From Zoroaster sp. YZ-2022 (Eukaryota > Echinodermata > Asteroidea > Forcipulatida > Zoroasteridae): 64,000 nucleotides of DNA. Under the pieces are notes generated by a model. The model was not told the DNA's origin. It did not search any database and saw only the letters and a list, made by a program, of their open reading frames with translations. This document shows, piece after piece, positions 38,901-50,719 of this stretch. The position numbers and the translations under genes were made by a program. The stretch covers positions 7,061,200 through 7,125,199 of the forward strand of contig CM055822.1 in the NCBI GenBank assembly GCA_029582265.1. Reading direction: 5' to 3'. Positions within the stretch are counted from its first letter, which is position 1. The number at the start of each line of letters is the position of its first letter.

Positions 38901-41900
38901 TAACTTAAATTAACCCTCCTACAATCAGTGCCATTTTTGAAACAACCCATTCAGGCCACTCCAAGCCATTAGCTGTTGCCAGTGGCCTCCTATGGTTACC
39001 CTTCTGTGCACTGTCACACCACTGAGATTGCAGGGTAAGGTGGTCTCCCATTGATACATTGCAGGCCATACTAATATGTTCAAACATTTACAGTGGCCTT
39101 GGGTGACACACAGTTGATTTTGTAAGATTACTTGAAAAGGACAGCAGGCTTGTACATGTATGTACTGAAGGTTGCTAAAGAGCAGAATTTTGTGGATCGG
39201 AGTGGCCTCCATGTGTAGAAGGGTTTTAATGCATTCCTGAATGGTCAAATATTAATGTTAAACTTACTTGGTGTAAAAAAAAAGTTTGTCTGAGATAATG
39301 TGAAATAATTTCCATTTCGAATTGAGGAAATTCCTAAATTCCATGTCAGACTGAATGAAACAAATCTGAAATCATTTTCACTATTTTCTTGTTAACAAGA
39401 TGTGTAACATATACATGGAAGCCGACAGGTTGGTTGTTTAATGAATATCTTTATTCAAAGAGAGAAAGTTGTACTTTCCCTTATAAGATGAATCTTTGTT
39501 TTTAGCGAATTAACTAACAATTTTAATTCTTAATTTACACAACAAAAAATATATTTCCTTAAATATATACATTACACAACCAACCTGTGAAAATTTCATC
39601 TTATTACGTTGTGTCGTTAACGACAAGAAAATTGAAAATGCATTCACATTTGTAGTATATTTTTTAATGCAGTATCTCGGGGAAAGTACTCTTTCTTACA
39701 TTCAAAACAGAAATTATTGTTTTACTTTTCTTTAAATGTGACAGTAATTCAGACAAAATAATTAATATAGGGAAGAAGATTCCATAATCAACTTTACTGA
39801 GAATCTCTCTTCTACAGAAGCCCTACTTCTCAGTTCTGTTTAGGTGTAAAGTTGTCTACTTTAAGTGTTCTGTGGATGAGTTGCACTGTTAAAAGCTTTT
39901 CTTTTTTTTGGTAAACTGATATAATGTTGTTGAAGATATGTAGCGTGGCAAGCTCTGGCAAGCATTAAAATATAAAGGTAACAAGTTCCTTTAAAACCCT
40001 AACCCCCATAGGTATTCTGGCTAGTAACCTTCCTGAACCCTAACCCCCTATAGGTATTCTGGCTAGGAACCTTCCTGAACCCTAACCCCCTATAGGTATT
40101 CTGGCTAGGAACCTTCCTGAATCCTCCAAAATCCATCAGTGCACTTTTGGGAACATGCCCTTATGTTGATCTTTCATATTCAGCACTTATGGCCTGTACT
40201 TCTTGCCAGGTAGTAATTTTGCCCCATTTGAAGAGGTGAAAGTACCAGTTTCCAACAGCGCTGAATACTTCCAAAAAAGTGCCCCTTGGAGGATTTTGAA
40301 GCATTTGGGGTGGTTAGGTTAATAGAAACAAGTAAACTGTCATGGAAAGTCGACATCGTCCCAGAGCCAATAAATTTCTAGTTTCCTCGGCATGAAACCA
40401 CTAAGAAAGAATGCCAGCCTGATGAATATTACTCCAAGTTTCCAGCTGTTGCTATACATGTATGTACCCCAAGGTGGAGAGAAGAAATCATGGTCTTTCT
40501 CAAGGACATGAACACCACATCCATGGCCAGGATTCCATTCTTCTACATTTTGAGGAATTCACCATCAGAACCCGAATCAGATGCACTCATGAATGCACTC
40601 TGCCACCCCTAATCAGCGATCACAGGTCAGAGATGTTGTAACCTGGTTTTGGAATAATTTTTCAATGTTGAAACAACTCATTCTTTAAAAAAAAAAATTA
40701 AAATAACTGGTGCAAACGTTAATAACACATACATGTACATGTATATGTGCGCAAATAAACAGGTAGTATAGTACAAACCAAAATACTTAAATCACCCTAC
40801 AGGTATTTCAATCCTTCATGGTTCAAGTACAACATTGATACGCCGTTTGCATGTAACCAATAATATATATAACAAAATCTTGTATAGCGCCAAAATAACA
40901 AGATCAAATGTTCTCTCACTGAAAAGTGTTCTCTCTGTGTATATAGTACATGAGCTGTTAAAGATACCATGCATTACTGGTATTGGAGCCAACAGCTGTG
41001 TATAAAAACGGAAACGGAGAAGAGACACTTTTGAGTTTTGACAGTTCCACAATTCGTTATGCCATCTTGAGCTCCTGACACACAAAACTCACTATGCTCC
41101 ATTGGATACCCAATACCGACAGGTCACGACGGCTCAGCTTGCCATGTCCATCTTCATGTTTGTTGTCAAAAAATCTTTCAACCCTTTCAGGGCTTGAATC
41201 CTGGCAAGCCCGTTTCCCATCAGCAAACCACTTAACATCAGAAAATCTTGCGCTTCGAATCCCGAGATTATGTTTCGGAAGTGCTCATAGAGTTGGTTCC
41301 TTTGCTCATGATCCATGGCTGCTAGAATGTCAGGAACCGACAGGAATTTTCCACTAGTCATGTAGGCTCCAATCAGACTACCCATTGTACCACCTGGGAG
41401 AGAATAAACTTAGTGTTAGCCTCTTACATGGCCAACCAAATGCATTCCAGGTTTCTGGTCACTGAAAAAAGCTGGATTTTTGCAATTTCATTACGGCAAC
41501 TAAGCCAAATGATGGGCCCAACACCTAGCTATTTTGCCTGAGGGGTCATTCCACGTCAAATCACACTTTCTCAGGTCAATCTCACAGATTTATTTTTATT
41601 TTTTAATTTCTAGGTTTGTTTGGTTGTATGAGAAAACTCCAAAACTGAAATTTGAGCGTTTTTGGTGATGTGGTTTGTGAGTTAACAGGTCGTTGAACTT
41701 TTGACCTTTCGTTTGACCTCTACACCTTTGGAAATCTGTAACTCCGGTTAAGAATATCGTAAGAAAGTGATTTTTATATTAAATGAAAGCTCTTATCATC
41801 ACAAATTATCCACTTTGCAATTTGGAAAAAAACAATTTTTTTAAAAATAAAGTGGTCAAGCAAAGTGTACTTTGAACTTTGACCCTGCGGAGGCCGCAAA

Positions 41901-44900
41901 ATAAAAATTCATGAAATTCTGTCAAACAAAGGCCCAAAGTATACTCATTGTGTATACCAAATATAAAAATGGGCTCTTAAGTAATTAAGGTAGGGTGTAC
42001 TTTTAAAGATGGGCAGGGCTTTGAGAAAGAACGTTTGTTCTAAACAAAACTCAATATAGGTTTGTAGATAATAACTCACCATTGTGAACCATAAACCATG
42101 AGTACCCAAGTGTAAATCAAAGATACTTGATAATATGTGACCTGGATTTGGTAGAACAAGAGCTTTCCAATGATATATAACACTTGGGGTTACAGCAATC
42201 CCCCAGACCACCAACGGGGGATATGCGGCTTTGTTTCCATCTTTGTTTCAAGTTGTTTGTCAGAACACGATAAAAGCTACCAACGAAATGGGCCTGAAAT
42301 TGAGGTTTTTCATTGTCTGATTGAACTGAACATTTGGAATTCGATGTATGGAGATTTAAAAATTGCAAATATGTGACCAGCTCTGGCAAAACCCGAAACT
42401 TCTCGGCATTTACCATAATGCATAACAGCCATGAAAAGGTCAAAAACTGACCCCAGGGACCAGTTTTCATGTCACCATATAGAGCATTTTCTGTAGATTT
42501 TAATGGAAAAAGAAAAATCCTGAAACATTGTTGGGAACATTGTTGATTTTCACAATATATTTGGAAGGTTACCTTTGAAAATTGGGTTCAAGTTTAGGGT
42601 TTTGCCAGAGCCAGTCACATATAACAACAAAAAATTAGACCTCCCTCCGATTTTTCACTTTTCCCGCTGTACTGCGAAATGGTATAGTGCGACTTTACGC
42701 TCATTTTGTTGTAACAGGTCACATATGTGTAGGTGATTGGTGTTTAGTTCAGACAGAAACTTGGATCATCTTTGGTGCCTAATTTGTTCTACAATCTACA
42801 TGTATGTTGCTGATGGTCATTTCAATGCGTACAGTGTAATCTGCAAAGTACAGAACAATTTTTATGGCACTGCTTAATTTTCTATGTTAACCGTCAACCA
42901 TTTTGTGTGAACAAGCAAAAAAAAAATAAATAAATAAAAAAAAATCTCCGGTTTCATATCCACGTGGGTCGCCTCAGATGCACGCGTCAGCATTTTTAAT
43001 TTTCTTTTCTTTTGCTATGAAATGATGTCCAATTGCAGCCAAAATTGCTGGATCAATTAACCCTTTCATTACTGGGCCGGATGTACGCGCAGTCAATTTT
43101 GTGGTGCGCGCTGCGGGCCCCACGGTGTGAAAGGGTTAAAATGCTGCCGTGCTATGTTTTAAACGACTTTTTCACATAGGGGTATGAAATGTTTGTCCAA
43201 TTTGTGAGGCCTTTCTTAGCCACCATGGGAAATTTGGTCTGGTTCCAATTGGTAAAAACAGAAAAAGCACGTCACCTCACCGATTTTGAAGCCGCCCTAT
43301 GACCAGAAACCGGAGACTTTTTTTGGGGGGGGGGGGGCCTTAGCTGTGTAACAGGTGAATCCATAGTTATGAAATAAGCTTACTTTTAGCACAATATTTG
43401 CTGCAATAGTAAGTTCCTTGTTTTTTGCTTATGGTACATGCAGAGCCATGGAAATTGGTCCTGTATGGTATGAAAAGCTGACCTTCCTCGTGTCTGGTCA
43501 GCAGAATAATCAAATTAAAAGTACACTGTTCTACCTGCAATTTTATTTTTCATTCAAAACCAACAGTCAAAGCTTTTCAAATAATTACCAGATTAACCCT
43601 AACCCCTTGGGTATTTTTACTAGAAAGTATCCTGAATCCACCAAAATCCACCATTTTTGTCACACACAAAATGCTGGTGTCCTGAATCCATCAGAATCCG
43701 CCAGTGTAGATATTGGACATATCCTGAATCCGCCAAAATCCACCACTAAATTTCTGGCGGATTTTGCGGATTCAGGATACCATGCTCACATGAAAATTTG
43801 TATAGTATGTTGCTGCATAGAATCCATCAAAATCTAACACATACAAGTGTTGGCTGTACATGTACAGTACATGTAACTATAATCCATCAAAATACATCAA
43901 CCAACATGACCAAGCAGTTAAAAACTATTGAAATCCTGAATCCATCAAAATCCGTCATATGCTCAATGTGGAGATATCCTGAATCCGCCGAAATCCTCCA
44001 AAACAGGGGGATGGATTTTGATGGATTCAGGGTGGTTAGGGTTAAAAAATAAATAAATAACCAAATTAAGCCTGTGATCTACATGTGTATAGAGCATATG
44101 TAGCTGAAGTGCAGTTACGAAGCAAACCTTAAAAACAAAAACAAAAATATAAAGAAAATTTTAAATAAAGGCAAAATAAATGAACAGAGATTTACACAAA
44201 ATATTCTACTACTACGAGGTAACATTATTAACAACGTCACCTAAAATACTACCACAAAAACAAGACATGTCATTACAATGAGTGAGACAAACTTATATTC
44301 ATGACATCTACATGTAGAATCAGCTTGAGGTAATTGGTATAGTCCCCTATTACACCATAGGCAGCAGTGGGGCCGTCAATGACAAAAGAAAGTTCTGGAC
44401 CTCAAGCCTAGAAATTAATTCTTGAACTTGAAGAGGCAAGGCTTTTTCCCTGGATGAAGGGCACTTTTATTTAGGAAATCAAAATGATTGAAACATTTCA
44501 AAGGGGCACCAGGGCCTAAATCGTGACAACGAAGGAAGAGGCCTTGGTGAAATTCAATGCCTGGGAACTGGACAGTGCTTCAATCCATCTTGAGACAACA
44601 GTGGCAATGACATCCTTCCTAACTCCCTAGGCCCATTTGCTTACACATAACCTGAATCCTCCAAAATCCTTCAGTAGTAAAGCAAGCACATGATATGTAT
44701 GCACACATGTGTTTCTAATCTGTGATACATATACATGGCCAGGGACCCTCCCTGCATGCATGGAGCAATAAACAGTGTCCACTGACCCAAGCACTGACCT
44801 TGCAATCACTACAACAAACATGGATGTACATGTACCATGGAAAGGCAAGTATGCCTTCACTTTAGCAAAGAGCATGTAGCATGTAACCTCAATCCTTCAA

Positions 44901-47900
44901 AATCCTTCACTTTAGCAAAGAGGATTTTGGAGGATTTGGGAAGGTTAGGGTTAACCCTCCTAGTTCTGGTGCCTTTTTCAGACAAGATGATGCACCATTT
45001 GAAACCATTCGTTTTGTGAAACACACCAAGGTGTAGTGTATCCACCATTCAAAACCATTTGAATGGATTTGAATGGTAGTAAAGCTTGCTACCAACACTT
45101 TTCAAATGGTATCACCATGTGTGTACAAAACCAATGGCCATTTTGATAAGTGGAAATTTTGAATGCTTTCAAATGGTCAAACACTAGGAGGGTGTAAAGA
45201 AAAGAAAAATAATTTAAAAAAAAAGAACAAAAAACCAACAAAAAGTCACAGCAAGTCACACACAAACACATGACTGTTTGAGGAAAATGGAAATCATGCT
45301 GACCAACTCTTAAAGCCGCCATGAACACTACTGGTTACTCCAACGTTATACATGTACATCAAACTTGGTGTAAAGCTGATGATGGTATCAAAAATACAAA
45401 GTGCCTTGATTTATTTACTCAAAAGTGTTCAGTACGTATTTAACTATTTATATGCTATTCCAAAAAATATTTAAACAAATCAGAAATTGTGGGAAAAAAA
45501 ATCATAATTTGCAACCAAAAATTCCAGTGGTTGAAATCTGCGATGTAACTGTTTTAATTGTGACCCGTGGCAGCAGCAAACACTTTGCCTGTTTTTATGA
45601 CATACTTTTACGGCAGTAGCTGGAAATCAGCTGTCTTAACAACGGTCTGGCTGCCGCCACTTTGTCCGTGGCTTGTACACGTATGCAGGTGTCCGGATCT
45701 TCAGCTTCGCCATTCTTGCCTGGATTTTGTCCATTTCGGGTTCAAATTTATACGATTCAATGCCCCGTATTTCGCCAACTTAGGCATCAGTATAATCTCC
45801 ATCAAATGACGATGATGAACATCACAATTGGTCAGTACTACTTTTGGAAACTTCTTCAAAAACACATTCAGAAGTCGTAGTTGGTAAACTTATTTTTGTA
45901 GCTGTACGTGATGTAATATGCTTTGTGTACAAAACGTACCACAGTAAACAGTTGTGGCGTTCACCCTGCCGTAAATGTACGTCATCGAAAATAAAATGGT
46001 AAAAATGAATATGAATATGATGGACAAGTATGCGGTTAATTGATGCTGCAAAACAAGAGACCATTTAGCTATCAGGCCGTCTAAAACAGGGGTGTGATTG
46101 GGCAGTTTTGAAAAATCCACGTAAATTTTGCTAGGGGTATTGGGGCCGCTGTTGTGAACATTGCCATTGGCGGATCCAGGGGGGAGCTAAGGGGGCTGTA
46201 GCTCCCCCCCCCCCCCAAAATCGGAAGAAAAAAAAATTAAAAAAAAAAAAAAAAGAGAGAAAAAGAGAGAGAGGGGGGGAGAACGCACTCCCATTCCCAC
46301 AGTGCTGTTTTTCTCTCCCTTTGATTATTTCATTGTAATTTTTGTAGTACTGAAAAATGTTCTGGATCCGCCCATGAGCGCTGGGGTGAAATCTATAGTT
46401 CTGAGTGTTTGCTTTGCTTTCCTTTATTGCTTAGATCTTTAAAATCCAGAGGATCATAACATTGCGATTTGTAAATATCTGGAAATCCAGAAAAATCCGG
46501 GCAAATCACACCCCTGCTGAAAGATGTTTTGCTGGCAAACACTCATGTGAAGCATGCTTGCATGATTTCACATATGGCCATCGGACGGACACATCAGTGC
46601 TTCACTATATCAAGTATACAGCACAGGACAAGTGTGTGGATTGTAGTAAATGCATGACAATGAAGATGTACCATTGCGAATTACTAGATTAGCAAATTAA
46701 CCCTCCTACTTCTGGTACCTTTTTCATACAACTTGATCCACCATTTGAAACCATTCGCTTTTGTGGTTTTGAATGGTGAAATAACTGTGTACAGTATTGA
46801 TTCCCCCAAATGGTTTTGAATGGTAGGTCAGCTAATACAAAACCTTGTTTGGATCTTTCCAAATGGTAGTACAGCTAATACAAAACCTTGTTTGGATACT
46901 TCTAAGTGGTGAATCAATGGACCCTCTATGCATTTGAATGGATTTGAATGGTAGTAAAGCTTGCTACCAACACTGTTCAAATGGTATCACCATGTGTGTA
47001 CAAAACCAATAGGCATTTTGGCAAGTGGAAATTTTGAATGGTTTCAAATGGTCAAACAGTAGGAGGGTTAATGAATTATAACTTGGTGTACAGTTGGTAC
47101 AAGTATCAATCATCCTGAGAAATTATTCTTAAAGAGCTTTCATTGTCGCGAAAAACTAAATTGATGAATTTAAAAAAAAAATGCTGCCTGGCCTTTTGCG
47201 AGATTCATTTAAATAATGTCTTTTAACACTGACTGGCCGATTGCATATTTTTGACATTTGAATTTCTCCAAATTGAATTCCTGTTGCTTTACCATTTGAT
47301 TCAGGGCAAGCACGTATTTCTGCCAACCAAATATCGCTGGAGATATTGTGAGTGGACGTGCGCCCATCATTGTACGTAAGGTCAAAGTTGAATCTCCAGG
47401 GAAAATAACATGGCGCCCACGCGGCAGGTATCTGGTGAAATTCACAAGCCTGACGTCAGATCTTCAGGCTAGGGGCAAGGCCACTTTTCCCGAGTATAGG
47501 GCACTTCCATTAGAATATCAGAATGTCTATGGGAACATTTGTAAAGGGCATAGCCAAGAACAGGGTGACAGAGGTCATGACCTCTGTGGCCTCCATGAAA
47601 TGCAACACTGAATTAAGTCTGGGACATTCACTAGCCACTGACCTGAGTTAGTGTACCAGACATTATTCAAATAAAAACTCGCAAGTGGGTTATTGACGAA
47701 TGTCCAAATGTGGTCCCACCACACAGACAGGGTCCATGGTGGTATTGGTCAAATTCATCAAGTCATTAATCGAGAGGACTTAAAGACTCATTCTTGTCTT
47801 GCATTTTGTGATCTCATTATGTACACTCATTACTGGAGCATGCGTGTGCTATCACCACTTTCGTGCCTCACCTTACTGCAAGATTCTACGACCGTCGAAG

Positions 47901-48440
47901 AATGTTATGGTCAGGTCAACAATTGCGCATGCCCATGCCAGAAGTCTTTCACATTGGAGTCAAATACCAGTTTAAATGTACACATGAACACATATATGTA
48001 TAAGTGGTTTTTAAAAACACTAACATGTATGCATCTGTAACCCTAACCGCCTAGACATTTTGGCTAAGAACCTTCCTGAAACCGCCAAAATCCAACACCA
48101 TGCAGTAACACTACCACTCAACTGTTGGACTTGGCTGGAATTTGGACGCCCGGCCCCAAGCAAAGTATCCCTGTCAGGGCTATACAGTACCGAGTCCATC
48201 AAAATCCAACAAACCCAGCTGTTGGAGTTTGAAAGGTTAGGGTTAAGATTTGATTAGGATTATCCTGAAAGTGTCCTCACCGACTGCGATGCCAACAGGA
48301 CCCCCACAGAATCCACCAATCACTGCCCCTGCACCGGCCATGGCTCCACCTTTTATGGTCTCCTTTACAGTCACTTTCAGGTTCTCTTCCTTGGCCAATA
48401 TGGCCAGTAGTCTGACAAGCTCTTCTGGTGTTACGGGCAT
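35650..48440 (-). CDS. C19orf12: C19orf12-like membrane protein gene
   Basis: Family of small proteins with a glycine-zipper hydrophobic hairpin. The human member is in mitochondria/ER and affects lipid homeostasis; its loss causes neurodegeneration with iron accumulation. Coding exon 1 (48281-48440) encodes the N-terminus and first half of the hairpin. Two downstream exons (41134-41393 and 35650-35936) each begin with phase-matching GTGGTACA and end in their own stop, giving proteins of about 139 and 148 residues (human about 141-152). No second first exon was found between them, so alternative terminal exons are the simplest reading. A tandem gene copy that lost its exon 1 is the alternative. 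Confidence 0.82.
36250..36340. repeat. Diverged monomer of the 81-bp repeat
   Basis: GCTGACATAACCAATGGCAC, CTTCCCTTTA and AGTAAGCATGCATTACTTTG resemble one unit of the 27-30 kb array. Other lone units are near 39436-39485 and 48912-48985 (inverted). Confidence 0.5.
36408..36700. repeat. Single hairpin arm plus GCTTAGCA element X
   Basis: 36408-36480 repeats one arm of the 9.3 kb hairpin. 36490-36640 is a member of element X (GGTTACCAGCCAAACTTTCA, GGCTGGTAGTCTGTTTTA, TGCTTAGCAAAATTCTCTGC), also at 60110-60540 and 61233-61390. Confidence 0.55.
36786..37242. mobile_element. TTAA word-family F element, start of a TTAA chain
   Basis: TTAA at both ends; left CCCTAATTCCCTAGGCCC (three tandem arm units), right GGAAGGTTTGGG. 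The right TTAA (37239-37242) is also the left TTAA of the next element. A related copy is at 44611-44954 and an inverted one at 61735-61998. The interior also carries unique CATGTAC-rich sequence. Confidence 0.78.
37239..38254. mobile_element. Family L element interrupted by two family D elements
   Basis: Left TTAAGGGACAATATCACCAC, right part ATTCCATGCCCTGTTGAAAG ending in TTAA at 38251. Compared with the uninterrupted copy at 26051-26268, two family D inserts are present (37358-about 37657 and 37693-38185). Confidence 0.8.
37358..38185. mobile_element. Two TTAA word-family D elements
   Basis: D1 starts TTAACCCTCCTTCACATGG; its right end is lost. D2 has TTAA at 37693 and 38182 with ends CCCTCCTACACA and TGTAGGAGGG. 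Recurrent word GGCCACT / AGTGGCC, with AACCACTAAAT and GAGCCACTG. D3, inverted relative to D1, is at 38910-39229. Confidence 0.8.
38251..38584. mobile_element. TTAA word-family B element, copy 2
   Basis: TTAA at both borders; same ends and words as 8200-8545. Its left TTAA is the right TTAA of the family L element. Confidence 0.82.
38910..39229. mobile_element. TTAA word-family D element, copy 3
   Basis: TTAA at 38910 and 39226; CCCTCCTACAATCAGTG at the left. The body reads as the inverse of D1, with AGTGGCCT/AGGCCACT words. Confidence 0.8.
39230..39990. other. Intronic AT-rich DNA
   Basis: Only a lone diverged 81-bp unit (39436-39485) is noted. Confidence 0.4.
39991..40322. mobile_element. 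TTAA word-family F element
   Basis: TTAA at 39991 and 40319. Three tandem arm units as in 13167-13510, word TCCTCCAAAATCC, right end GGGTGGTTAGG. Confidence 0.78.
40455..40615 (-). mobile_element. Decayed SINE fragment
   Basis: GGTGGAGAGAAGAAATCATG, TCTCAAGGACATGAACACC and GAACCCGAATCAGATGCACT match the middle and head of the 62.7 kb SINE. The rest of 40616-41133 shows no feature. Confidence 0.55.
41134..41393 (-). CDS. C19orf12: C19orf12-like terminal exon a (proximal)
   Basis: Acceptor TTTATTCTCTCCCAG, stop at 41134. Encodes GTMGSLIGAYMTSGKFLSVP then DILAAMDHEQRNQLYEHFR and GLKDFLTTNMKMDMAS. Human reads [20 protein letters not shown] at the same place. This exon keeps the uncharged Gly-rich second half of the membrane hairpin and is probably the canonical terminal exon. 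Confidence 0.88.
41394..42130. other. Intronic DNA, no clear feature
   Basis: GGGGTCATTCCACGTCAAAT at 41550 is reminiscent of the 7.7 kb element end but has no partner. Confidence 0.35.
42133..42726. mobile_element. TGTGAC elements (family G), nested pair
   Basis: An outer element starts TGTGACCTGGATTTGG and ends AACAGGTCACA. Inside it, 42373-42617 is another with ends TGTGACCAGCTCTGGCAAAA and the inverse. Confidence 0.65.
42944..43317. mobile_element. Repeat R with a small TTAA insertion
   Basis: TCTCCGGTTTC at the left, GAAACCGGAGA at the right. At 43057-43139 an 83-bp element (TTAACCCTTTCA to TGAAAGGGTTAA) is inserted. The 58.9 kb copy lacks it and shows the empty junction GGATCGATTGGAAC. 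Confidence 0.72.
43593..44045. mobile_element. TTAA word-family F variant (CATCAAAATCC)
   Basis: TTAA at 43593 and 44042; ends CCCTAACCCCTTGGG and GGTGGTTAGGG. The word here is AATCCATCAAAATCC or AATCCGCCAAAATCC, about twelve times, instead of CTCCAAAATCC. Confidence 0.8.
44046..44610. other. Intronic DNA with dispersed repeat T
   Basis: 44420-44560 matches the 6.7 kb repeat T (AAAGGGGCACCAGGGCC, GAAGAGGCCTTGG). Otherwise no feature. Confidence 0.4.
44611..45198. mobile_element. TTAA family F followed by family C sharing one TTAA
   Basis: 44611-44954 is an F copy (left end truncated) close to 36786-37242. Its right TTAA (44951-44954) is the left TTAA of a family C copy running to about 45198 (CACTAGGAGGGTGTAA, decayed border). 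Confidence 0.78.
45199..46086. other. Intronic DNA, no clear feature
   Basis: No gene or element recognised; a somewhat CpG-richer stretch lies at 45560-45790. Confidence 0.35.
46087..46516. mobile_element. CAGGGGTGTGATT element with nested GGCGGATCCAG MITE
   Basis: Inverted ends CAGGGGTGTGATT and AATCACACCCCTG. Inside, 46169-46373 is copy 2 of the 4.46 kb MITE. Confidence 0.7.
46697..47071. mobile_element. TTAA word-family C element, copy 3
   Basis: TTAA at both borders, 375 bp, near-identical to 13713-14087 along its full length. Confidence 0.88.
47072..48036. other. Intronic DNA with repeat T
   Basis: 47470-47605 belongs to dispersed repeat T. No gene recognised. Confidence 0.4.
48037..48246. 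mobile_element. TTAA word-family F variant, short
   Basis: Left GTAACCCTAACCGCCTAG (decayed TTAA), right GAAAGGTTAGGGTTAA; words CCGCCAAAATCCAACA and CCATCAAAATCCAACA. It ends 35 bp from the C19orf12-like exon 1 donor. Confidence 0.72.
48281..48440 (-). CDS. C19orf12: C19orf12-like coding exon 1
   Basis: The start at 48440 gives MPVTPEELVRLLAILAKEEN then LKVTVKETIKGGAMAG and GGFCGGPVGIAV, aligned to human [20 protein letters not shown] and FVGGLVGGPPGLAVGG. Donor GTGAGG in phase 1. An in-frame TAG lies just inside the acceptor at about 48515 (TATGTATCCAG), so upstream sequence in this exon is 5' UTR and at least one more non-coding exon is expected upstream. Confidence 0.9.
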
Positions 48441-48587
48441 TATGTTTGCGTTGTATTCAGTCAGGATGCCAGACAGAGATCTGGAGATAATCTCACTTTG
48501 CTGGGGCTACTGGATACATAAGAATATAAAAATTTAATAATTTTTACTAGGTACATCTGAATTGTAGTAGGCCTAATCCAGTTAACA

Positions 48588-48912
48588 TTAACCCTCCTAC
48601 TCTAGCTGCACTTTATTGGCAAGTAGCTATAGAGGTCAAAATCAGTCAACTGCCTGTTTTGACTATTGACCCAAATGAGCAGCACACAGGGGCATTTTTC
48701 ACTGGTTTTTACTGTCATTTTGACCACCCTCAACAATACCCGACAATGCTTTTACCAGTCAAAAACAGTTGGCTCATTTTGACCTGTAAATGTACTTACT
48801 ACAGGTAAGGTTTGACAGTGTTCAACTTTTAAGTGCACTAGATATATCTTGGCAAGTACATGTATATCAACATTTTGACTGATTTTGACCCTTGCAGTCA
48901 CAGAAGGGTTAA
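48588..48912. mobile_element. TTAA word-family A element, copy 2
   Basis: TTAA at 48588 and 48909, left CCCTCCTACTCTAGC, right CAGAAGGG. Same TTTTGAC/GTCAAAA words. Directly followed by a lone inverted 81-bp unit (48912-48985). Confidence 0.82.
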
Positions 48913-49096
48913 AGTGAAGGTACATCATTGGTAATGTTGACAAAACTGCTAAATATGCTTACTCTCATTGGATAAATACATATGTAAATGGTGTTCCACG
49001 TACATTGTACATGCCATAAAAAAAATCACCAAACATAATTTTTTAATGAAAAAAATGACCTAGGAAAACAAAAATTACCAAGATTTACACTGAGCC

Positions 49097-50608
49097 TACA
49101 GTACCGGCCGCAAGTAATTCCAAAACCCTCCGAGTGCGTGGCGAGTACCCGCATGTAAACTGCGTGGCGTGTACGGGGCTACTCGGTGCCCCGCGGGGAT
49201 TCTGCGGGGGCACAAAGGGGCCTTTGCGTCGGGTACGCGTCGTGGGCAAACTTATGGGGCACACGAAGCCCCGCAACAAAACCAAGCACATCTTTACGCT
49301 CGGATGAACATGAATACCTGATATGTTAACAGCATAGTGTGCCTACTTGTGCTATAACACTGTATGATCATGGTTGGCGATGTGGTTTTTCTACCATGTT
49401 TGTTATGGTCGTCCGCCTTATTTTGCGTATGAATTTTCCTTATAAAATAATTCTAAATACATGTTGGTTCGGCCAAATTTCGATGTACCGTAATTTCCGG
49501 AATATAAGCCGCGGCTTATACGTTGATTTTGACACGATAAAAGTTGCCTGCGGCTTATACGCGGTGCGGCTTATACGCAAAAATCGTTGGTAAACAGACA
49601 GAAACAGAAACCTAAAAACCTTTATTGTTCGTAGCGAAAATGGTCTGGTCATTGTCAGTTTTAGCAGTGAGCGGACCTCGATACACACAGATTTATTCAA
49701 AACTTCTGAAAAAACCGTTGCAACGTTTAGCGCCAGCGACATCAGAATCCACGACGTAGATCGTAGTCTATGCCATGCGTGTACCAGAGAGCCAATGGGG
49801 AAATTCGTTATATTGTTAGTCTATGGAAGGAGCCAATAGGAAAATTCGTTACGCGTGGCAGGCGATGAGTCATCGTTTCGTTGGTTGCCGTTGTAGTGAT
49901 TACATGTACGTTGTGCAGAAAGCAGGCAACCAGAAGTGCAGTTGATGTTTTTGCCGTCGATAGTCAACCGTCGATAGGACGGGCAGTTTTGGAAATCCTA
50001 CATGAAACCCATGTAACTTATGTTTTATTTTATAATATTTTCAGACGAAAACTAAAATGTATGTACATTTAAATAATGATATTCTATAAAAAGGGCACTA
50101 TGGCCAACGGTGAAAAAGGGCACGGTATTTATGGCCGTGAAATGGGCATTTTTTCGAGGGGCACGACGGTCAGTTTCGAAGGCATCGACAGCCTGCGTCC
50201 TTTATGCTTTGATGTTTTTCACTTGTTACACCGAGTTTGCGTCAGTGAATGATCGATATCTTCAAAACGGTACCTGTTTGGGAAATGAAAATTACACATT
50301 GGATAGTTTATTAGTTACTTCTTGCCTTGGTATGGGTATACGACACTTCCCTGATCACTTGAACCCACGCAACAACCAAGTTTCACGCGTCAATGATTGA
50401 CAACAAAGCCCCCCCCTATCAGTCCACGAAGCAAAGTGCAGACTGTGCGGGCCATCTGCGTGGCCCCGCAAATCTTCTCACCCGGCACGGTACTTTTTGC
50501 GGGGGTACCCGCATGCACGCGGGGATTTTGCGGGGATCCACGGCACGTACACGGAAGCCCACGCGGGTTACTCGAAGGGATTTGTAATTACTTGCGGCCG
50601 GTACTGTA
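49097..50608. mobile_element. 1.5 kb CpG-rich inverted-repeat element
   Basis: Ends TACAGTACCGGCCGCAAGT and ACTTGCGGCCGGTACTGTA, followed inward by GCGGGTACC/GGGGATTCTGCGGGG-type words. Near 49486 it contains CCGTAATTTCCGGAATATAA with GCGGCTTATACG repeats, the head of another widespread repeat. No transposase frame. Confidence 0.75.
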
Positions 50609-50719
50609 TGTAATGTTATATCCACAACTAACCTTTCAAAGTTCATTCATTTGTGTACAAAACAAATTTCATGAAAAGCACAGCCATTGATATATTATAT
50701 TAGAATGATGTTGCCCCAC

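Noticed and set aside
46462..46692. Cysteine-rich 76-residue plus-strand frame
   Set aside because: Its start overlaps the right end of a mobile element, the Cys spacing fits no known finger, and no splice sites frame it.
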